A stretch of DNA of 64,000 nt from Arthrobacter psychrochitiniphilus. GTDB taxonomy: Bacteria; Actinomycetota; Actinomycetes; Actinomycetales; Micrococcaceae. The stretch's first letter is position 1, and each line of letters begins with the position of its first letter. This document shows positions 7,502 to 17,110 of this stretch, in pieces. A model generated the notes under the pieces. That model was not told where the DNA came from. It saw nothing but the letters and a program-made list of their open reading frames with translations, and did no database searches. The stretch is taken from positions 682,001 through 746,000 of the forward strand of contig NZ_QHLZ01000001.1 of the NCBI RefSeq assembly GCF_003185915.1. The letters run 5' to 3'. A program made the position numbers and the translations under genes.

Positions 7502-9157
7502 TTAGAGATTCAGGTGCGTGGGGCCGAACATCTTCAGCAGCACATCAACCACCACAACATTGGGTCCGTCAGCGGCGAACCCTTCCCGCAGCGCGTCCCC
7601 CACGTCCTCGGGGGCAACCCGGCGGGCGGGCACACCGAAGGCTTCCGCCAGTTTCACAAAGTCCGGGCGGGCCAGCTCCGTGTGCGTGGCTTTGCCGAAG
7701 GTATCGATCATGTATTCGCGCAGGATGCCGTAGCCGCCGTCATCCACAATGAGCCAGGTGACGGGGGCGTTGTGCTGCTTGGCCGTGGCCAGTTCCGAGA
7801 TGGAGTACATCGAGGAGCCGTCCCCGGCCACTGCCAAGACGCGGGCGGGTTTACCGTGGCTTTGCAGCCCGAGCGCCCCGCCAATTGCTGCCGGGAAACC
7901 GTAGCCGAGGCCTCCGGCGCCTTGGGCCGAGTGGAACTCCCCGTCCTTGGAATCCCAACAGCTCCAGCCCCAGTATGCGGAAATGGTCATGTCCCAGAAG
8001 GTCTGCATATCGGCCGGGACGGCGTCGCGGATATCAGCCATGAATTTGCGTTCCAGGGCCAGATCCTGACCGTCCAGGCGGGCCTGGACCTTGGCGAGTG
8101 TGTCAGCCACGACGGCCTGCGGGGTTGCTCCGTGCCAGTTCGCATCGGCACTGAGGAAAGCATCAAGGGCCTCATCCAACGCGCTCAAGGCCTGGCCGGC
8201 GTCGGCACGGATGCCCAGCGCAGGCCGGTTGGATTCTAGAACCCGGGGTTCTGCGTCAATCTGGATGATGCGCCCACGCGGTTCCATGGTGAAGTAGTTA
8301 CTGGAGACCTCACCCAAGGAGGATCCGATCACCACCAACACATCAGCATCTTCAAGGACCTCGGTGACATGGCGGTCCTCAACCCATGATTGCAGCGAGA
8401 GTTCATGGTTCCACGGGAAAGCACCATTGCCGCCCGGTGTGCAAACCACAGGGGCGTTGAGTTTTTGCGCCACGGAGAGCAGCTGCTCTTTGGCATGACC
8501 GCGGCGTACGCCACCGCCAGCCACAATGGCCGGACGCTGGGCGGCGCTCAGCCACTTCACGGCTTCCCGAATTAACTCCACCCGCGGCGGGTTATCAAAC
8601 GGCTCGGCGAGCGCGTCCTCTACGGCCGGCACAAAGATGGGGTCCAGCAGCACGTTCTGCGGCACCTCCACCCAAACAGGGCCCTGCGGTGAGGACACGG
8701 CCTCAGTCCAGGCATCCTGGATCGCCGAAGGAATCCCGGAGGCATGCTGGATGAGCCGCTGGCTCTTGGTCACGTTTGCGGCGGATGCCTTCTGATCATC
8801 GAGCTGGTGCAACATCCCCTTACGGCGGGCGCCCAAACCCTCCAGGGGGATCTGGCTGGCCACCACGATCATGGGCACACCGGTGGCATAGGCTTCCTGC
8901 AGGCCGGCCAGGGCGGTCAGTGCGCCGGGACCGGTGGACAAGAACAATACGCCCACTTCACCCGTGGCGCGGGAGTAACCGTCGGCGGCAAAGGCTGAGT
9001 TATTCTCCACGCGGGAGGAAACAAAGTGCAGGGGCGAGCGGCTCAGGGCGTCAAAGAGGCCCAGTGCGTGCTGGCCGGGAATGCCGAAAACAGTTTTGGC
9101 ACCCAGGGCTGTCAGAGTCTCGACAACGAGATCGCCACCGTTGCGCTGGGGAGTCAC
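7502..9157 (-). CDS. Thiamine-diphosphate-dependent decarboxylase, acetolactate-synthase-like (candidate 2-ketoarginine decarboxylase)
   Basis: A 551-residue three-domain ThDP enzyme. The activating glutamate is in '[15 protein letters not shown]' near residue 47. The Mg-ThDP motif begins at 'GDGSSM' near residue 440 and ends about 25 residues later at 'VDDGGYG', where Asp-Asp replaces the usual Asn-Asn. No FAD-binding regulatory partner is nearby, so it is unlikely to be a biosynthetic acetolactate synthase. It starts at a GTG overlapping the stop of the ureohydrolase gene. In Pseudomonas, the ThDP enzyme AruI decarboxylates 2-ketoarginine and the ureohydrolase GbuA later releases urea from 4-guanidinobutyrate; the tight pairing here suggests the same logic. 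That reading is inference; benzoylformate or indolepyruvate decarboxylase activity remains possible. Confidence 0.82.
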   Translation of the reverse strand: MTPQRNGGDLVVETLTALGAKTVFGIPGQHALGLFDALSRSPLHFVSSRVENNSAFAADGYSRATGEVGVLFLSTGPGALTALAGLQEAYATGVPMIVVASQIPLEGLGARRKGMLHQLDDQKASAANVTKSQRLIQHASGIPSAIQDAWTEAVSSPQGPVWVEVPQNVLLDPIFVPAVEDALAEPFDNPPRVELIREAVKWLSAAQRPAIVAGGGVRRGHAKEQLLSVAQKLNAPVVCTPGGNGAFPWNHELSLQSWVEDRHVTEVLEDADVLVVIGSSLGEVSSNYFTMEPRGRIIQIDAEPRVLESNRPALGIRADAGQALSALDEALDAFLSADANWHGATPQAVVADTLAKVQARLDGQDLALERKFMADIRDAVPADMQTFWDMTISAYWGWSCWDSKDGEFHSAQGAGGLGYGFPAAIGGALGLQSHGKPARVLAVAGDGSSMYSISELATAKQHNAPVTWLIVDDGGYGILREYMIDTFGKATHTELARPDFVKLAEAFGVPARRVAPEDVGDALREGFAADGPNVVVVDVLLKMFGPTHLNL

Positions 9158-10236
9158 TTGGAACCGCCTTCGGTGGTGAGGTTAGGGGCAAAGCCGGCAG
9201 GCCGGCGTCGTTCTTCGGCATCAAGGGCTTGGGCTGCGTAACCGTTGGGGGCGCCGAAGCGGTCCCCCGCAACGTGGTTATCCGCCATAAGGGTGACCAG
9301 TTCAAAGCCCACATGGCTTGCGGCGATGCCGGTAATTTCGGCGTGATCATAGGCGGGGGCCACCTCCACGATGTCAGCGCCTACGAGGTTCATGCCGCGG
9401 AAGCCGCGAATGATCTCGATGAGTTCTCGGCTGCTGATGCCACCGGCCTCAGGGGTGCCGGTGCCGGGGGCGTGGGCCGGGTCCAGCACGTCAATGTCCA
9501 CGGAGATGTACAGGGGGCGCTTGCCAATACGGTCACGGATTTTCGCCACGGTTTCCAGCACGCCCTGGTAGTAGACATCGGCCGCGGTGACAATCCCGAA
9601 GCCAAAGCGGTGATCGTCATCGAGGTCCTTTTTGCCGTAAAGCGGTCCGCGGGTTCCCACGTGGGAGATGGCCTCGGTATCAAGGATGCCTTCCTCGACG
9701 GCACGGCGGAACGGGGTACCGTGCGTGTATTCGGCACCGAAGTACGTATCCCAGGTGTCCAGGTGCGCGTCAAAGTGGAGCATGGCCACTGGCTCGCCGG
9801 CACGCTCGGCGGCAGCACGCAGCAGCGGCAAGGAGATGGTGTGGTCGCCACCGATGGTCAGCAGTTTCGAGCCGCCCGCCGTCAAATCCAGCGCATTTTG
9901 CTGGATGGTTTCAATGGCTTCGTTGATGTTGAACGGGTTCACGGCCATATCGCCGGCATCGGCCACCTGGCAGTTTTCAAAGGGGGAAACGTCCCAGGCC
10001 GGGTTGTACGGGCGCAGCAGACGTGAGGCCTCGCGGACGTGGTTGGCGCCAAACCGCGCGCCGGGCCGGTAGGAGACGCCGCTATCAAAGGGAACGCCCA
10101 CCACGGACACGTCGGCTTGTGCCACCTGGTCCAGGCGCGGCAGGCGGGCGTACGTTGCGGCGCCGGCATAGCGCGGGATCTGGGAGGAATCAATGGGCCC
10201 CAGGTTGCCATTGGCTTCGATGCGGATCTCTTTCAT
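9154..10236 (-). CDS. speB: Agmatinase-family ureohydrolase (agmatinase or guanidinobutyrase)
   Basis: A manganese-dependent amidinohydrolase of about 360 residues that releases urea from a guanidino compound. The three ureohydrolase metal motifs are intact: 'GGDHTISLP', 'HFDAHLDT' and '[14 protein letters not shown]'. The start at 10236 is preferred over an ATG four codons upstream because GAGGA lies seven bases before it. The gene overlaps the downstream ThDP decarboxylase, so both are made from one message. Substrate preference (agmatine, 4-guanidinobutyrate, 3-guanidinopropionate) cannot be read from these motifs. The approximately 300-base gap to the divergent permease gene must hold promoters for both, but I see no convincing boxes. 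The symbol names the family only. Confidence 0.88.
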   Translation of the reverse strand: MKEIRIEANGNLGPIDSSQIPRYAGAATYARLPRLDQVAQADVSVVGVPFDSGVSYRPGARFGANHVREASRLLRPYNPAWDVSPFENCQVADAGDMAVNPFNINEAIETIQQNALDLTAGGSKLLTIGGDHTISLPLLRAAAERAGEPVAMLHFDAHLDTWDTYFGAEYTHGTPFRRAVEEGILDTEAISHVGTRGPLYGKKDLDDDHRFGFGIVTAADVYYQGVLETVAKIRDRIGKRPLYISVDIDVLDPAHAPGTGTPEAGGISSRELIEIIRGFRGMNLVGADIVEVAPAYDHAEITGIAASHVGFELVTLMADNHVAGDRFGAPNGYAAQALDAEERRRPAGFAPNLTTEGGSK

Positions 10237-10532
10237 GGACGTCCTCATTTTCTTGCGAGAATTTTTCTATATAGCCTCAGTGACAGTAGACCTGCGTCAC
10301 ATCTGGCAACTCTTCACCATCGTACAACCGATGTTCACTAATGGGAACCAAAAGTTTCATAGAAGATACTTTCTTCACGCCTTGAAGCGCTTTTGTGTGG
10401 CGTATACAACATCTCCGGTTCAATGCCGCGAGAATACCGTATAGATTTCGTCAAGAGAGGGCTTTTTACCGCTACGCCGGTGTTAGTCTCCATGAGCCGC
10501 CATTCGGTGGCCATTGGTAAGAAAGGCCTCCC

Positions 10533-12512
10533 GTGACATCCCTCTCCAAAGCTCCTGCAGACCCCTGCGGACCTGAGAAACTTCGGGGCAAGGCCGCGCT
10601 GCGCCAGTGGCTACTAGAGGGGCTACCGGAAGCATCAGGCACCCAGCAGGGACCGCACGGCCGTCCAGATGAGAGCCACAAGCGGCACGCGTGGTGGCGG
10701 GTCATGTGCCTGACGGGCTTGGACTACTTTTCCACCTTGGGTTATCAGCCCGCCATTGCTGCCCTAGCTGCCGGGGTACTGGCACCGTTGGCCACCATTG
10801 TGCTGGTGCTGGTCACCCTCTTTGGCGCCCTGCCCGTGTATAAGCGGGTGGCACGGGAAAGTCCGTACGGTGCGGGCTCCATTGCCATGCTGGCAAATTT
10901 GTTGCCACGGTGGTGGGGCAAGCTCTTTGTCCTGGCCTTGCTCGGGTTCGCCGCTACCGATTTCATGATCACCATTACCTTGTCCGCCGCGGACGCCACA
11001 GCTCACGTGATTCAAAATCCCTTCGCTCCGAGTTTCCTGCACGGACAAAACGTCATCATCACGTTGGTGTTGATCGCGGCCCTGGCGGCCGTCTTCCTGC
11101 GTGGCTTCAAGGAGGCCATCAGCATAGCGGTGGTGCTGGTTGCGGTATTTCTGGCACTGAACCTGGTGGTCATCGCAGTCTCCCTTGTCCACGTGGTGGG
11201 AAGCCCACTGCTGACCACCGATTGGTGGAGCGCCCTGACAACTCAGCACGGCAACCCCGTCATGGTGGTGGCCGTGGCCCTGCTGGTGTTCCCACGCCTG
11301 GCTCTGGGGCTCTCCGGCTTTGAAACCGGTGTGGCCGTCATGCCACAGATCAAGGGCCACCCCACCGACACGGACGAGAACCCCGAGGGCCGCATCAAGG
11401 GCGCCCAACGGCTGCTGACAACAGCCGCCGTCATCATGAGCACCTTCTTGATCACCTCCTCGCTGGCCACAACCATTCTCATCCCGGCCGCCGAATTCCA
11501 GCCTGGCGGCGCCGCAAATGGCCGCGCACTGGCCTTTCTTGCCCACGATCTCCTCGGCGAGGGCTTCGGCACCGCATATGACATCAGCACAATCGCCATC
11601 CTCTGGTTCGCCGGCGCCAGCGCCATGGCAGGCCTGCTCAACCTCGTCCCGCGCTACCTCCCCCGCTTTGGCATGGCCCCACAATGGGCCGCAGCGGTCC
11701 GGCCCCTGGTGCTGGTGTTTGCCGCCATCGCTGTCCTGATCACCCTCATTTTCAAGGCCGACGTCGATGCCCAGGGCGGTGCCTACGCAACCGGTGTGCT
11801 GGTGCTCATCACCTCTGCGGCCATTGCCGTGACGCTCTCCGCCAAGCGCAAACGCGAACGCAAGAAGGCGATTGGTTTCGGCGCCGTGGCACTGGTCTTC
11901 ATGTACACCACCGTGGCCAACTCAATAGAACGCCCCGACGGGCTCAAGATTGCCCTGCTGTTCATTTTGGGCATTGTGGTTGTCAGCTTCATCTCCAGGC
12001 TGCGCCGCTCGTTCGAATTGCGGGCAAGCTATATCCGCATGGATGAGGCGGCCATGGGCTTCGTTGCCGCCGTGGATGAGGGCACCATCCGCATTATTTC
12101 CCACGATCCAAAGACCCGCAGTGCCGCAGCGTACCGGCGCAAGCTAAGCCACGCAGCAACTGTGAACGGGATCGGCAATCCGCGCGACGCCTTGTTCATG
12201 GAGGTGATTGTGGATGATTCCTCAGACTTTGAAACCGCGTTGGAGGTCAGAGGCATCACCCGGCACGGCTACAAGATCCTGCAGGTGCACGCCTCCAACG
12301 TGCCCAACACCATTGCCGCCGTACTGCTCCATATTCGCGACGCCACAGGGCTGATCCCGCACATTTATTTCCGCTGGAACGAGGGCAACCCCATCACCAA
12401 CATGATTAAGTTCGTCTTCATCGGCGAGGGTGAAATTGCCCCGGTCACTCGCGAGGTACTGCGCGAGGCCGAGCCCGATCTCACCCGCCGCCCCTGGGTC
12501 CACGTAGGCTAA
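10533..12512 (+). CDS. APC-superfamily permease with long cytoplasmic C-terminal region
   Basis: A 659-residue membrane protein. After a 55-residue polar N-terminus, '[12 protein letters not shown]' opens about 12 transmembrane segments, ending near residue 490; the last 165 residues are soluble. APC permeases import amino acids or amines; the YdaO/KimA potassium transporters share the general layout, so potassium cannot be excluded. The start is a GTG at 10533 with AGAAAGG six to ten bases upstream. It is divergent from the ureohydrolase/decarboxylase pair, which fits uptake of a guanidino or amino compound for that pathway, but the link is positional only. It converges on the XRE regulator with an 18-base gap. 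Confidence 0.8.
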   Translation: MTSLSKAPADPCGPEKLRGKAALRQWLLEGLPEASGTQQGPHGRPDESHKRHAWWRVMCLTGLDYFSTLGYQPAIAALAAGVLAPLATIVLVLVTLFGALPVYKRVARESPYGAGSIAMLANLLPRWWGKLFVLALLGFAATDFMITITLSAADATAHVIQNPFAPSFLHGQNVIITLVLIAALAAVFLRGFKEAISIAVVLVAVFLALNLVVIAVSLVHVVGSPLLTTDWWSALTTQHGNPVMVVAVALLVFPRLALGLSGFETGVAVMPQIKGHPTDTDENPEGRIKGAQRLLTTAAVIMSTFLITSSLATTILIPAAEFQPGGAANGRALAFLAHDLLGEGFGTAYDISTIAILWFAGASAMAGLLNLVPRYLPRFGMAPQWAAAVRPLVLVFAAIAVLITLIFKADVDAQGGAYATGVLVLITSAAIAVTLSAKRKRERKKAIGFGAVALVFMYTTVANSIERPDGLKIALLFILGIVVVSFISRLRRSFELRASYIRMDEAAMGFVAAVDEGTIRIISHDPKTRSAAAYRRKLSHAATVNGIGNPRDALFMEVIVDDSSDFETALEVRGITRHGYKILQVHASNVPNTIAAVLLHIRDATGLIPHIYFRWNEGNPITNMIKFVFIGEGEIAPVTREVLREAEPDLTRRPWVHVG

Positions 12513-12530
12513 TCCAACGCTCGGTTAGCG

Positions 12531-13118
12531 TCAGGAGCCGCCAGAGCCCGAGGCTGCTGGCACCAAGATCCACAGGGCTTCGACGGGGTGGGCGGTCCGG
12601 TTTTCCCAGCTGTGCGGTTCCCGTCCCGGGAATGAGAGCGTGTCTCCTGCCTTCAGATCAAAGGACTCATGCGTCATCCGCAGGGTCAATTCCCCGCTGA
12701 TAATGTGCAAGACGTCAAGGTCACAGTCCACTGCATACAGCTCGGATTCACCTCGACCAAAAGGTTCAATGGTGGCCCCGAGGATCTGCAAGCGCCGTTC
12801 GGCGCGGGACGTCAGTAGCCGTTCCACAATGCCTTCGCCGCCCAAAGAGATCCGCGGACCTTCACCTTTCCGGCTGACATGAATCTCTGGGGCAGCGAAG
12901 AGATCACCGATCGAGATGGAGAGAACTTGGCATAACGTCACTAAAGAAGTCACACTAGGTGAGGTTAAATCGCGTTCAACCCTGCTGAGGAACCCCTTCG
13001 TCAGACCTGTTGCATCGGCCACTTGCTCAATGGTCAGCCGCTGATCTTGCCGGGCCGCGCGGAGGCGCGAACCAATGGCTACCGGGTCGGCACTGGGTTC
13101 TAGGGGCAAAGCTTTCAT
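12531..13118 (-). CDS. XRE-family regulator with C-terminal cupin sensor
   Basis: A 195-residue repressor-type protein. Residues 16-70 form a helix-turn-helix ('LTIEQVADATGLTKGFLSRV'), and residues 118-185 form a cupin barrel ('DVLHIISGELTL', 'DTLSFPGREPHSW') that would bind a small ligand. PuuR, the putrescine-pathway repressor, has the same architecture. It is divergent from the sodium/solute symporter at 13263 with a 144-base shared promoter region and close to the ureohydrolase genes, so control of amine or amino-acid uptake is likely. Target sites were not identified with confidence; a short inverted repeat TTGC-N7-GCAA lies near 13206. Confidence 0.85.
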   Translation of the reverse strand: MKALPLEPSADPVAIGSRLRAARQDQRLTIEQVADATGLTKGFLSRVERDLTSPSVTSLVTLCQVLSISIGDLFAAPEIHVSRKGEGPRISLGGEGIVERLLTSRAERRLQILGATIEPFGRGESELYAVDCDLDVLHIISGELTLRMTHESFDLKAGDTLSFPGREPHSWENRTAHPVEALWILVPAASGSGGS

Positions 13119-13262
13119 GGCGGCTCCTCATAACTCGACAGCCCATTTTTAAACGGCACATTGACTGTAACTACCATCACAGTTTAGCCTAATAGACAAC
13201 AAACGTTGCTTTATAGGCAATATTTCTTGGGGATCCTACTACTTCGCACACTGGAGCATCGC

Positions 13263-14786
13263 GTGGACTTAAACATAGCCATCGTCGTCTTATATTTAGT
13301 GGCCATGCTGGCCTTTGGTTGGTGGGGTAAATCCCGCACCAAAAATAACAGCGACTTCTTGGTGGCAGGACGCCGGCTAGGCCCCTTCCTCTATACCGGA
13401 ACCATGGCCGCCGTGGTCCTTGGCGGCGCCTCCACAGTGGGTGGTGTGGGACTTGGCTACAAGTTCGGCATCTCCGGCATGTGGCTCGTGGTTGCCATTG
13501 GCGTGGGAGTGCTGCTGCTAAGCCTGCTCTTTGCCCCCACCTTGCAAAAACTCAAGATCTACACGGTCTCGCAGATGCTCAGCCTGCGCTACGGCCAGGA
13601 GACCACCAAGGTTTCCGGCATTGTCATGTTGGCGTACACCATCATGATCTCGGCAACGTCAACAGGCGCCTACGCCACCATCTTCGTGGTGCTGTTCGGC
13701 TGGGAGCATTGGCTGGCCATCGCGGTGGGCGGTGTCATTGTGCTGGTGTACTCAACCATTGGCGGCATGTGGTCCATCACCCTGGCCGATCAGGTGCAGT
13801 TCATCATCAAGACCGTGGGCGTCTTTTTGCTCATGCTCCCCTTCGCCTGGAATGCCGCCGGCGGCATTGACGGCATCAAGGAACGCGTTGATGCAAGCTT
13901 CTTCCAGTGGGACGGCATTGGCATCCAGACCATCATCACCTACTTTGTGGTTTACACACTGGGTCTGCTCATTGGCCAGGACATCTGGCAGCGCGTCTTC
14001 ACCGCGCGCACCCCGCAGGTGGCTCGCTGGGGCGGCGCGACGGCTGGAATCTACTGCATCCTCTATGGTGTGGCCGGCGCCCTCATCGGTTTGGCCGCCC
14101 GCGTGGCACTACCCTCCATTGATGTCGCAGCCTTGGGCAAGGACGTTGTGTACGCCGAGGTAGCTACCAACCTGCTGCCCATCGGCATTGGCGGCATTGT
14201 TCTCGCCGCCGCTGTGGCAGCCATGATGTCCACCGCTTCCGGCTCGTTGATCGCGGCCGCCACCGTGGCCCGCAAGGACGTTGTCCCCTTCGTTGCCAGC
14301 TGGTTCGGCAAAGAAATTGACACCTCAGACACCTCCAACCCCGAGCACGATCTCAAATCCAACCGTTGGTACATGCTGGTTCTGGGCATCTTGGTTGTGC
14401 TGATCTCCATCGTGGTCAACGATGTGGTATTTGCACTGACCATCGCCTACGACATCCTTGTTGGCGGCCTGCTCGTGGCCATCATTGGCGGCCTGGTCTG
14501 GAAGCGCGGAACCGGTTTGGGCGCTGCCTGGTCCATCGCCGTCGGCTGCCTGCTCACCATCGTCCTGCTAGTCCTGTACGCCACGGCCGTCATCCCCAGC
14601 GCCGACGGCATCTACGCGAACGAGCCCATCTACTTCGGCCTCGCCGCATCTCTTGTGGTCTACGTGGTGGTCTCGCTGCTCACCCCGGCTACCCCGGCGC
14701 ACATCCGCAAGATTTGGGATGACCGCCTAGCTGCGGCAGTCACCGATTCCAACCCGGATGACGTCCCCGCCGGACTGCAGAAGTAA
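13263..14786 (+). CDS. Sodium:solute symporter (SSS family)
   Basis: A 507-residue transporter with about 13 hydrophobic segments. 'NSDFLVAGRRLGP' near residue 30, then a glycine-rich first helix region and 'SLRYGQETTK', are hallmarks of the SSS/PutP family, which imports proline, pantothenate, urea or organic acids with sodium. The GTG at 13263 is chosen because GGAG stands six bases upstream; the longer frame from 13206 adds 19 residues without a ribosome-binding site. It is divergent from the XRE-cupin regulator, its likely controller, and ends in a strong bidirectional terminator. The substrate is unknown; an amine, amino acid or urea-related compound fits the context. Confidence 0.85.
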   Translation: MDLNIAIVVLYLVAMLAFGWWGKSRTKNNSDFLVAGRRLGPFLYTGTMAAVVLGGASTVGGVGLGYKFGISGMWLVVAIGVGVLLLSLLFAPTLQKLKIYTVSQMLSLRYGQETTKVSGIVMLAYTIMISATSTGAYATIFVVLFGWEHWLAIAVGGVIVLVYSTIGGMWSITLADQVQFIIKTVGVFLLMLPFAWNAAGGIDGIKERVDASFFQWDGIGIQTIITYFVVYTLGLLIGQDIWQRVFTARTPQVARWGGATAGIYCILYGVAGALIGLAARVALPSIDVAALGKDVVYAEVATNLLPIGIGGIVLAAAVAAMMSTASGSLIAAATVARKDVVPFVASWFGKEIDTSDTSNPEHDLKSNRWYMLVLGILVVLISIVVNDVVFALTIAYDILVGGLLVAIIGGLVWKRGTGLGAAWSIAVGCLLTIVLLVLYATAVIPSADGIYANEPIYFGLAASLVVYVVVSLLTPATPAHIRKIWDDRLAAAVTDSNPDDVPAGLQK

Positions 14787-14806
14787 GCCCATCCGTTAGA
14801 GAAGTA

Positions 14807-14854
14807 CGACGGCGGGAGGTGAGCTTGGGCAACCAAGCTCACCTCCCGCCGTCG
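14807..14854. terminator. Bidirectional terminator, perfect 22-bp stem
   Basis: Arms 14807-14828 and 14833-14854 pair perfectly around GCAA, between the convergent symporter and lipoyl-domain genes. The base CGACGGCGGG is identical to that of the 7347-7394 hairpin, while the upper stems differ. No clear T run follows on either strand. Confidence 0.75.
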
Positions 14855-14873
14855 AGCTTTAAGGTTTGGCTAC

Positions 14874-15113
14874 TCAATCAACGGTGGCAATGGGATCGCC
14901 TTGGCGTACTTCCTCGCCTGCGGCCACGAGCCAGCTCAAGGTGCCAGCGGCCGGGGAGTTGATTTCGGCGTCGAACTTATTCACCGTCACCTCAGCAACA
15001 ACCTGGTAGGGAGCAACTTTCTGCCCGTTCGGTACGCGCCATTCAACGAGGACGCCCAGCTCATTGGCGTCTCCGGACATCTGGGGAAAGAATATTTCAC
15101 TCAAGGCAGGCAC
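14874..15113 (-). CDS. Free-standing lipoyl/biotinyl-like domain
   Basis: A 79-residue protein that is nothing but a lipoyl-type beta-barrel. The sequence 'VAEVTVNKFDAEINSPAAG' places a lysine in the hairpin where 2-oxoacid dehydrogenase E2 proteins carry lipoate, followed by the second half 'GTLSWLVAAGEEVRQGDPI'. It is short for an E2 and has no catalytic or linker domain, so it may be a carrier or may use the fold for another role. The GTG start follows GAGGAAG. It is the last gene of an apparent operon after two MutS-like ATPases and a His/Pro-rich protein, an unexpected partner set. Whether the lysine is modified cannot be told from sequence. Confidence 0.7.
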   Translation of the reverse strand: MPALSEIFFPQMSGDANELGVLVEWRVPNGQKVAPYQVVAEVTVNKFDAEINSPAAGTLSWLVAAGEEVRQGDPIATVD

Positions 15114-15156
15114 CGCTTCCTCGTTGGGATTCCCAGCCTAGCCTTGCGTCGGCATT

Positions 15157-15588
15157 TTAGCGCCCGTCATTGAGGACCCGCAGCATGATGTCCTCTGCCC
15201 GCTCGTATCTCATGGTTGCAACCCACAACCGGTAGGGAGCTTCACCAGGTTCCGGCTCATGATGGTGGGACGCCCCATAGTGGCCGCACCTGTGATGGCG
15301 TGGCTCGGGATGGCTGGGTTCGGGATGGCTGGGTTCGGGATGGCTTGGCCCTGAATTTGCTGGCACCGAATGGATGGGTCCGGAATGGACGGGAGATGCC
15401 CATGCAGGGATGTCTTCAGCACCCAGTGCGGCAAGGGCCGGGTCGACCATGCGTTCGGGCAGATCGGCCAGGGCGGCCCAGTACAGTGCCTGGCGTCCAT
15501 TGCCCCGGCCGAAGGGCGGCAGCCAGAACGGAAGCCCAAGGTTCATCGAATCCACGGCTGAGATGGGTGATTCATTGCCCGCTGTCAT
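15157..15588 (-). CDS. Hypothetical His/Pro-rich protein
   Basis: A 143-residue protein of unrecognised family. Residues 20-60 look globular ('ALYWAALADLPERMV'). Residues 75-110 contain 'SHPEP' repeats encoded by a 15-bp tandem repeat at 15307-15351, followed by a His-rich run 'HHRCGHYGASHHHEPEP' that could bind metal. The C-terminal 30 residues again look folded. The start overlaps the stop of the upstream MutS-like gene by 17 bases, which supports translation as part of that operon. I cannot assign a function; the repeats may vary in number between strains. Confidence 0.6.
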   Translation of the reverse strand: MTAGNESPISAVDSMNLGLPFWLPPFGRGNGRQALYWAALADLPERMVDPALAALGAEDIPAWASPVHSGPIHSVPANSGPSHPEPSHPEPSHPEPRHHRCGHYGASHHHEPEPGEAPYRLWVATMRYERAEDIMLRVLNDGR

Positions 15589-17110
15589 GATCAGCTTCTT
15601 TCATCAGTACCGAACCAGAATCCATGAACACTTTGGCGTAGAGGTCCTTCCCATAGCTGGTGCGTTCTGGTGCACCCTCCACCACCGTGAAGGTACGGCC
15701 CCCGGAATCGGTGCGTCCCGCTTTTAGCAGCAGTGACCCTGCCGCATGCAAGGCATGGACGCTTTCGGCAAGCTCATAGAAGTGGGTAACAAACACCACG
15801 CGCATGCCGCTGTCTATCAGGCCCTGAATAATGTCACGGGCAATAACTGTGCCTTCTCGCTCATTCGTGGAAGAGAACGACTCATTGAAGAGCACCATGG
15901 CATGGGGCTTCACAACATCTGCGATGCCGCTCATGCGTTCCAATTCCTCATCCAGCTTTCCGCTCTTGAGACCGAGAACTTCTTCTCGCTTGTAGTGCGA
16001 GTAGAGGCCAGCGGCAATGCCTGCGCTAAAGTACCGGGCACAGACAAACATGCCGCACTGCATCATTAGTTGCGCCGTTCCCATGCTGCGCAAGAACGTT
16101 GATTTTCCGCCCTCGTTGGCTCCGGTGATCATGATCAGGGACTTGCCGTCAGCATTGATGTTGTTCCCAACCGCTGGCCCCTTACGCGCCACTGTCAAGG
16201 ACACATCCCGCAAGTCCATCGCAGAGAGTGCCATCTCGGGGGATGTCTCCGCTTTGGGGAAACAAAGCGGGGCATCTGCATCTAAAAACGCTGCTTCGAG
16301 ATTGATGCACCCCACAAAGAAGGCCAGTTCCTGGCGCATCATTTTGATGAAATTCATGATGTGATCATCCGATTGTGCCAAGACATCAGCTGCCAAACCG
16401 ATTCCCTGATCTGCCAGCTCGCCCAATGCCCGAAACCCCTCTTCATCACGATCGTTGATGTGAAAAGAAAAACTCTGCGGCCTCTTGCCGGACATTCGCG
16501 CCAACCAATTCCGGGTGTCCGGGCCCGGATTTGAGAGTGTGTAGTCGTGGCCCTTGTTTGCCCGTCCCAAGCCAGCTGCCAGCAACGTCCCATTTTTGAA
16601 CCGCAAATGCCGTAAATGTTCGTTGATCTCTGCAAGGTAGTTTTCATCAAGTTCCGCCAGCACCATCCCCACGAATCGGGTAAAACCTTGCGAGAGGAAC
16701 CCGTCCTGGGTTTCACTGCACATGATTTTGAGCCGTCCAAGGACGCCGACCAACATTTCCAGGGACTGTATTGACTGGTTCAGAAGTGCTGACGGAGAAC
16801 GACTGAAGATACTGCGGTATATCTTTTGTTCCCCCTCAATGGTTTCTCTCGCCATCACGTACAGTTCGCGAACAAACTCCGAATTTTCCATCGCGTCGAT
16901 GAGCACGTGCTGGCGATAGTCAATGTCCTCAAGGCTCATCATTGGCGCACGCAGCACTGACCATGCAACGTCGGCAATGTAGTCATCCCCTGCCGCCATG
17001 GCCGCAATGAGCCGGCCCAGATCCAAATCTTTGTGCAGTGCCGAATCGTTGGCGCTCCACCGCGCATCCGGATGAAAGTCCCGATCCTTGAACAGCAGAA
17101 AAGTTTTCAT
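15572..17110 (-). CDS. MutS-like ATPase B
   Basis: A 512-residue protein with the MutS core and ABC-type ATPase but no N-terminal mismatch-binding domain. Helical lever-type region at about 50-270; Walker A 'TGANEGGKST' at 329-338; Walker B-like 'AMVLFNESFSST' at about 404-415. Here Asn-Glu replaces the Asp-Glu of true MutS, as in MutS-related proteins of the shorter bacterial subfamilies. Its start overlaps the upstream MutS-like gene by four bases, so the two are probably co-produced and may pair as a heterodimer, as MSH2/MSH6 do. Actinobacteria usually lack MutS/MutL and repair mismatches with NucS/EndoMS, so these proteins likely act on other DNA structures; that is inference. Confidence 0.8.
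   Translation of the reverse strand: MKTFLLFKDRDFHPDARWSANDSALHKDLDLGRLIAAMAAGDDYIADVAWSVLRAPMMSLEDIDYRQHVLIDAMENSEFVRELYVMARETIEGEQKIYRSIFSRSPSALLNQSIQSLEMLVGVLGRLKIMCSETQDGFLSQGFTRFVGMVLAELDENYLAEINEHLRHLRFKNGTLLAAGLGRANKGHDYTLSNPGPDTRNWLARMSGKRPQSFSFHINDRDEEGFRALGELADQGIGLAADVLAQSDDHIMNFIKMMRQELAFFVGCINLEAAFLDADAPLCFPKAETSPEMALSAMDLRDVSLTVARKGPAVGNNINADGKSLIMITGANEGGKSTFLRSMGTAQLMMQCGMFVCARYFSAGIAAGLYSHYKREEVLGLKSGKLDEELERMSGIADVVKPHAMVLFNESFSSTNEREGTVIARDIIQGLIDSGMRVVFVTHFYELAESVHALHAAGSLLLKAGRTDSGGRTFTVVEGAPERTSYGKDLYAKVFMDSGSVLMKEADHDSGQ

Noticed and set aside
8776..10026. Plus-strand open frame of 416 codons over the decarboxylase and ureohydrolase genes
   Set aside because: Antisense to two genes with intact catalytic motifs; composition typical of shadow frames in GC-rich DNA.
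10237..10532. -10/-35 candidates between the ureohydrolase and permease genes
   Set aside because: TATATA and TATACA elements occur but the partner -35 boxes are poorly spaced (12 to 15 bases or absent), so no promoter was called.
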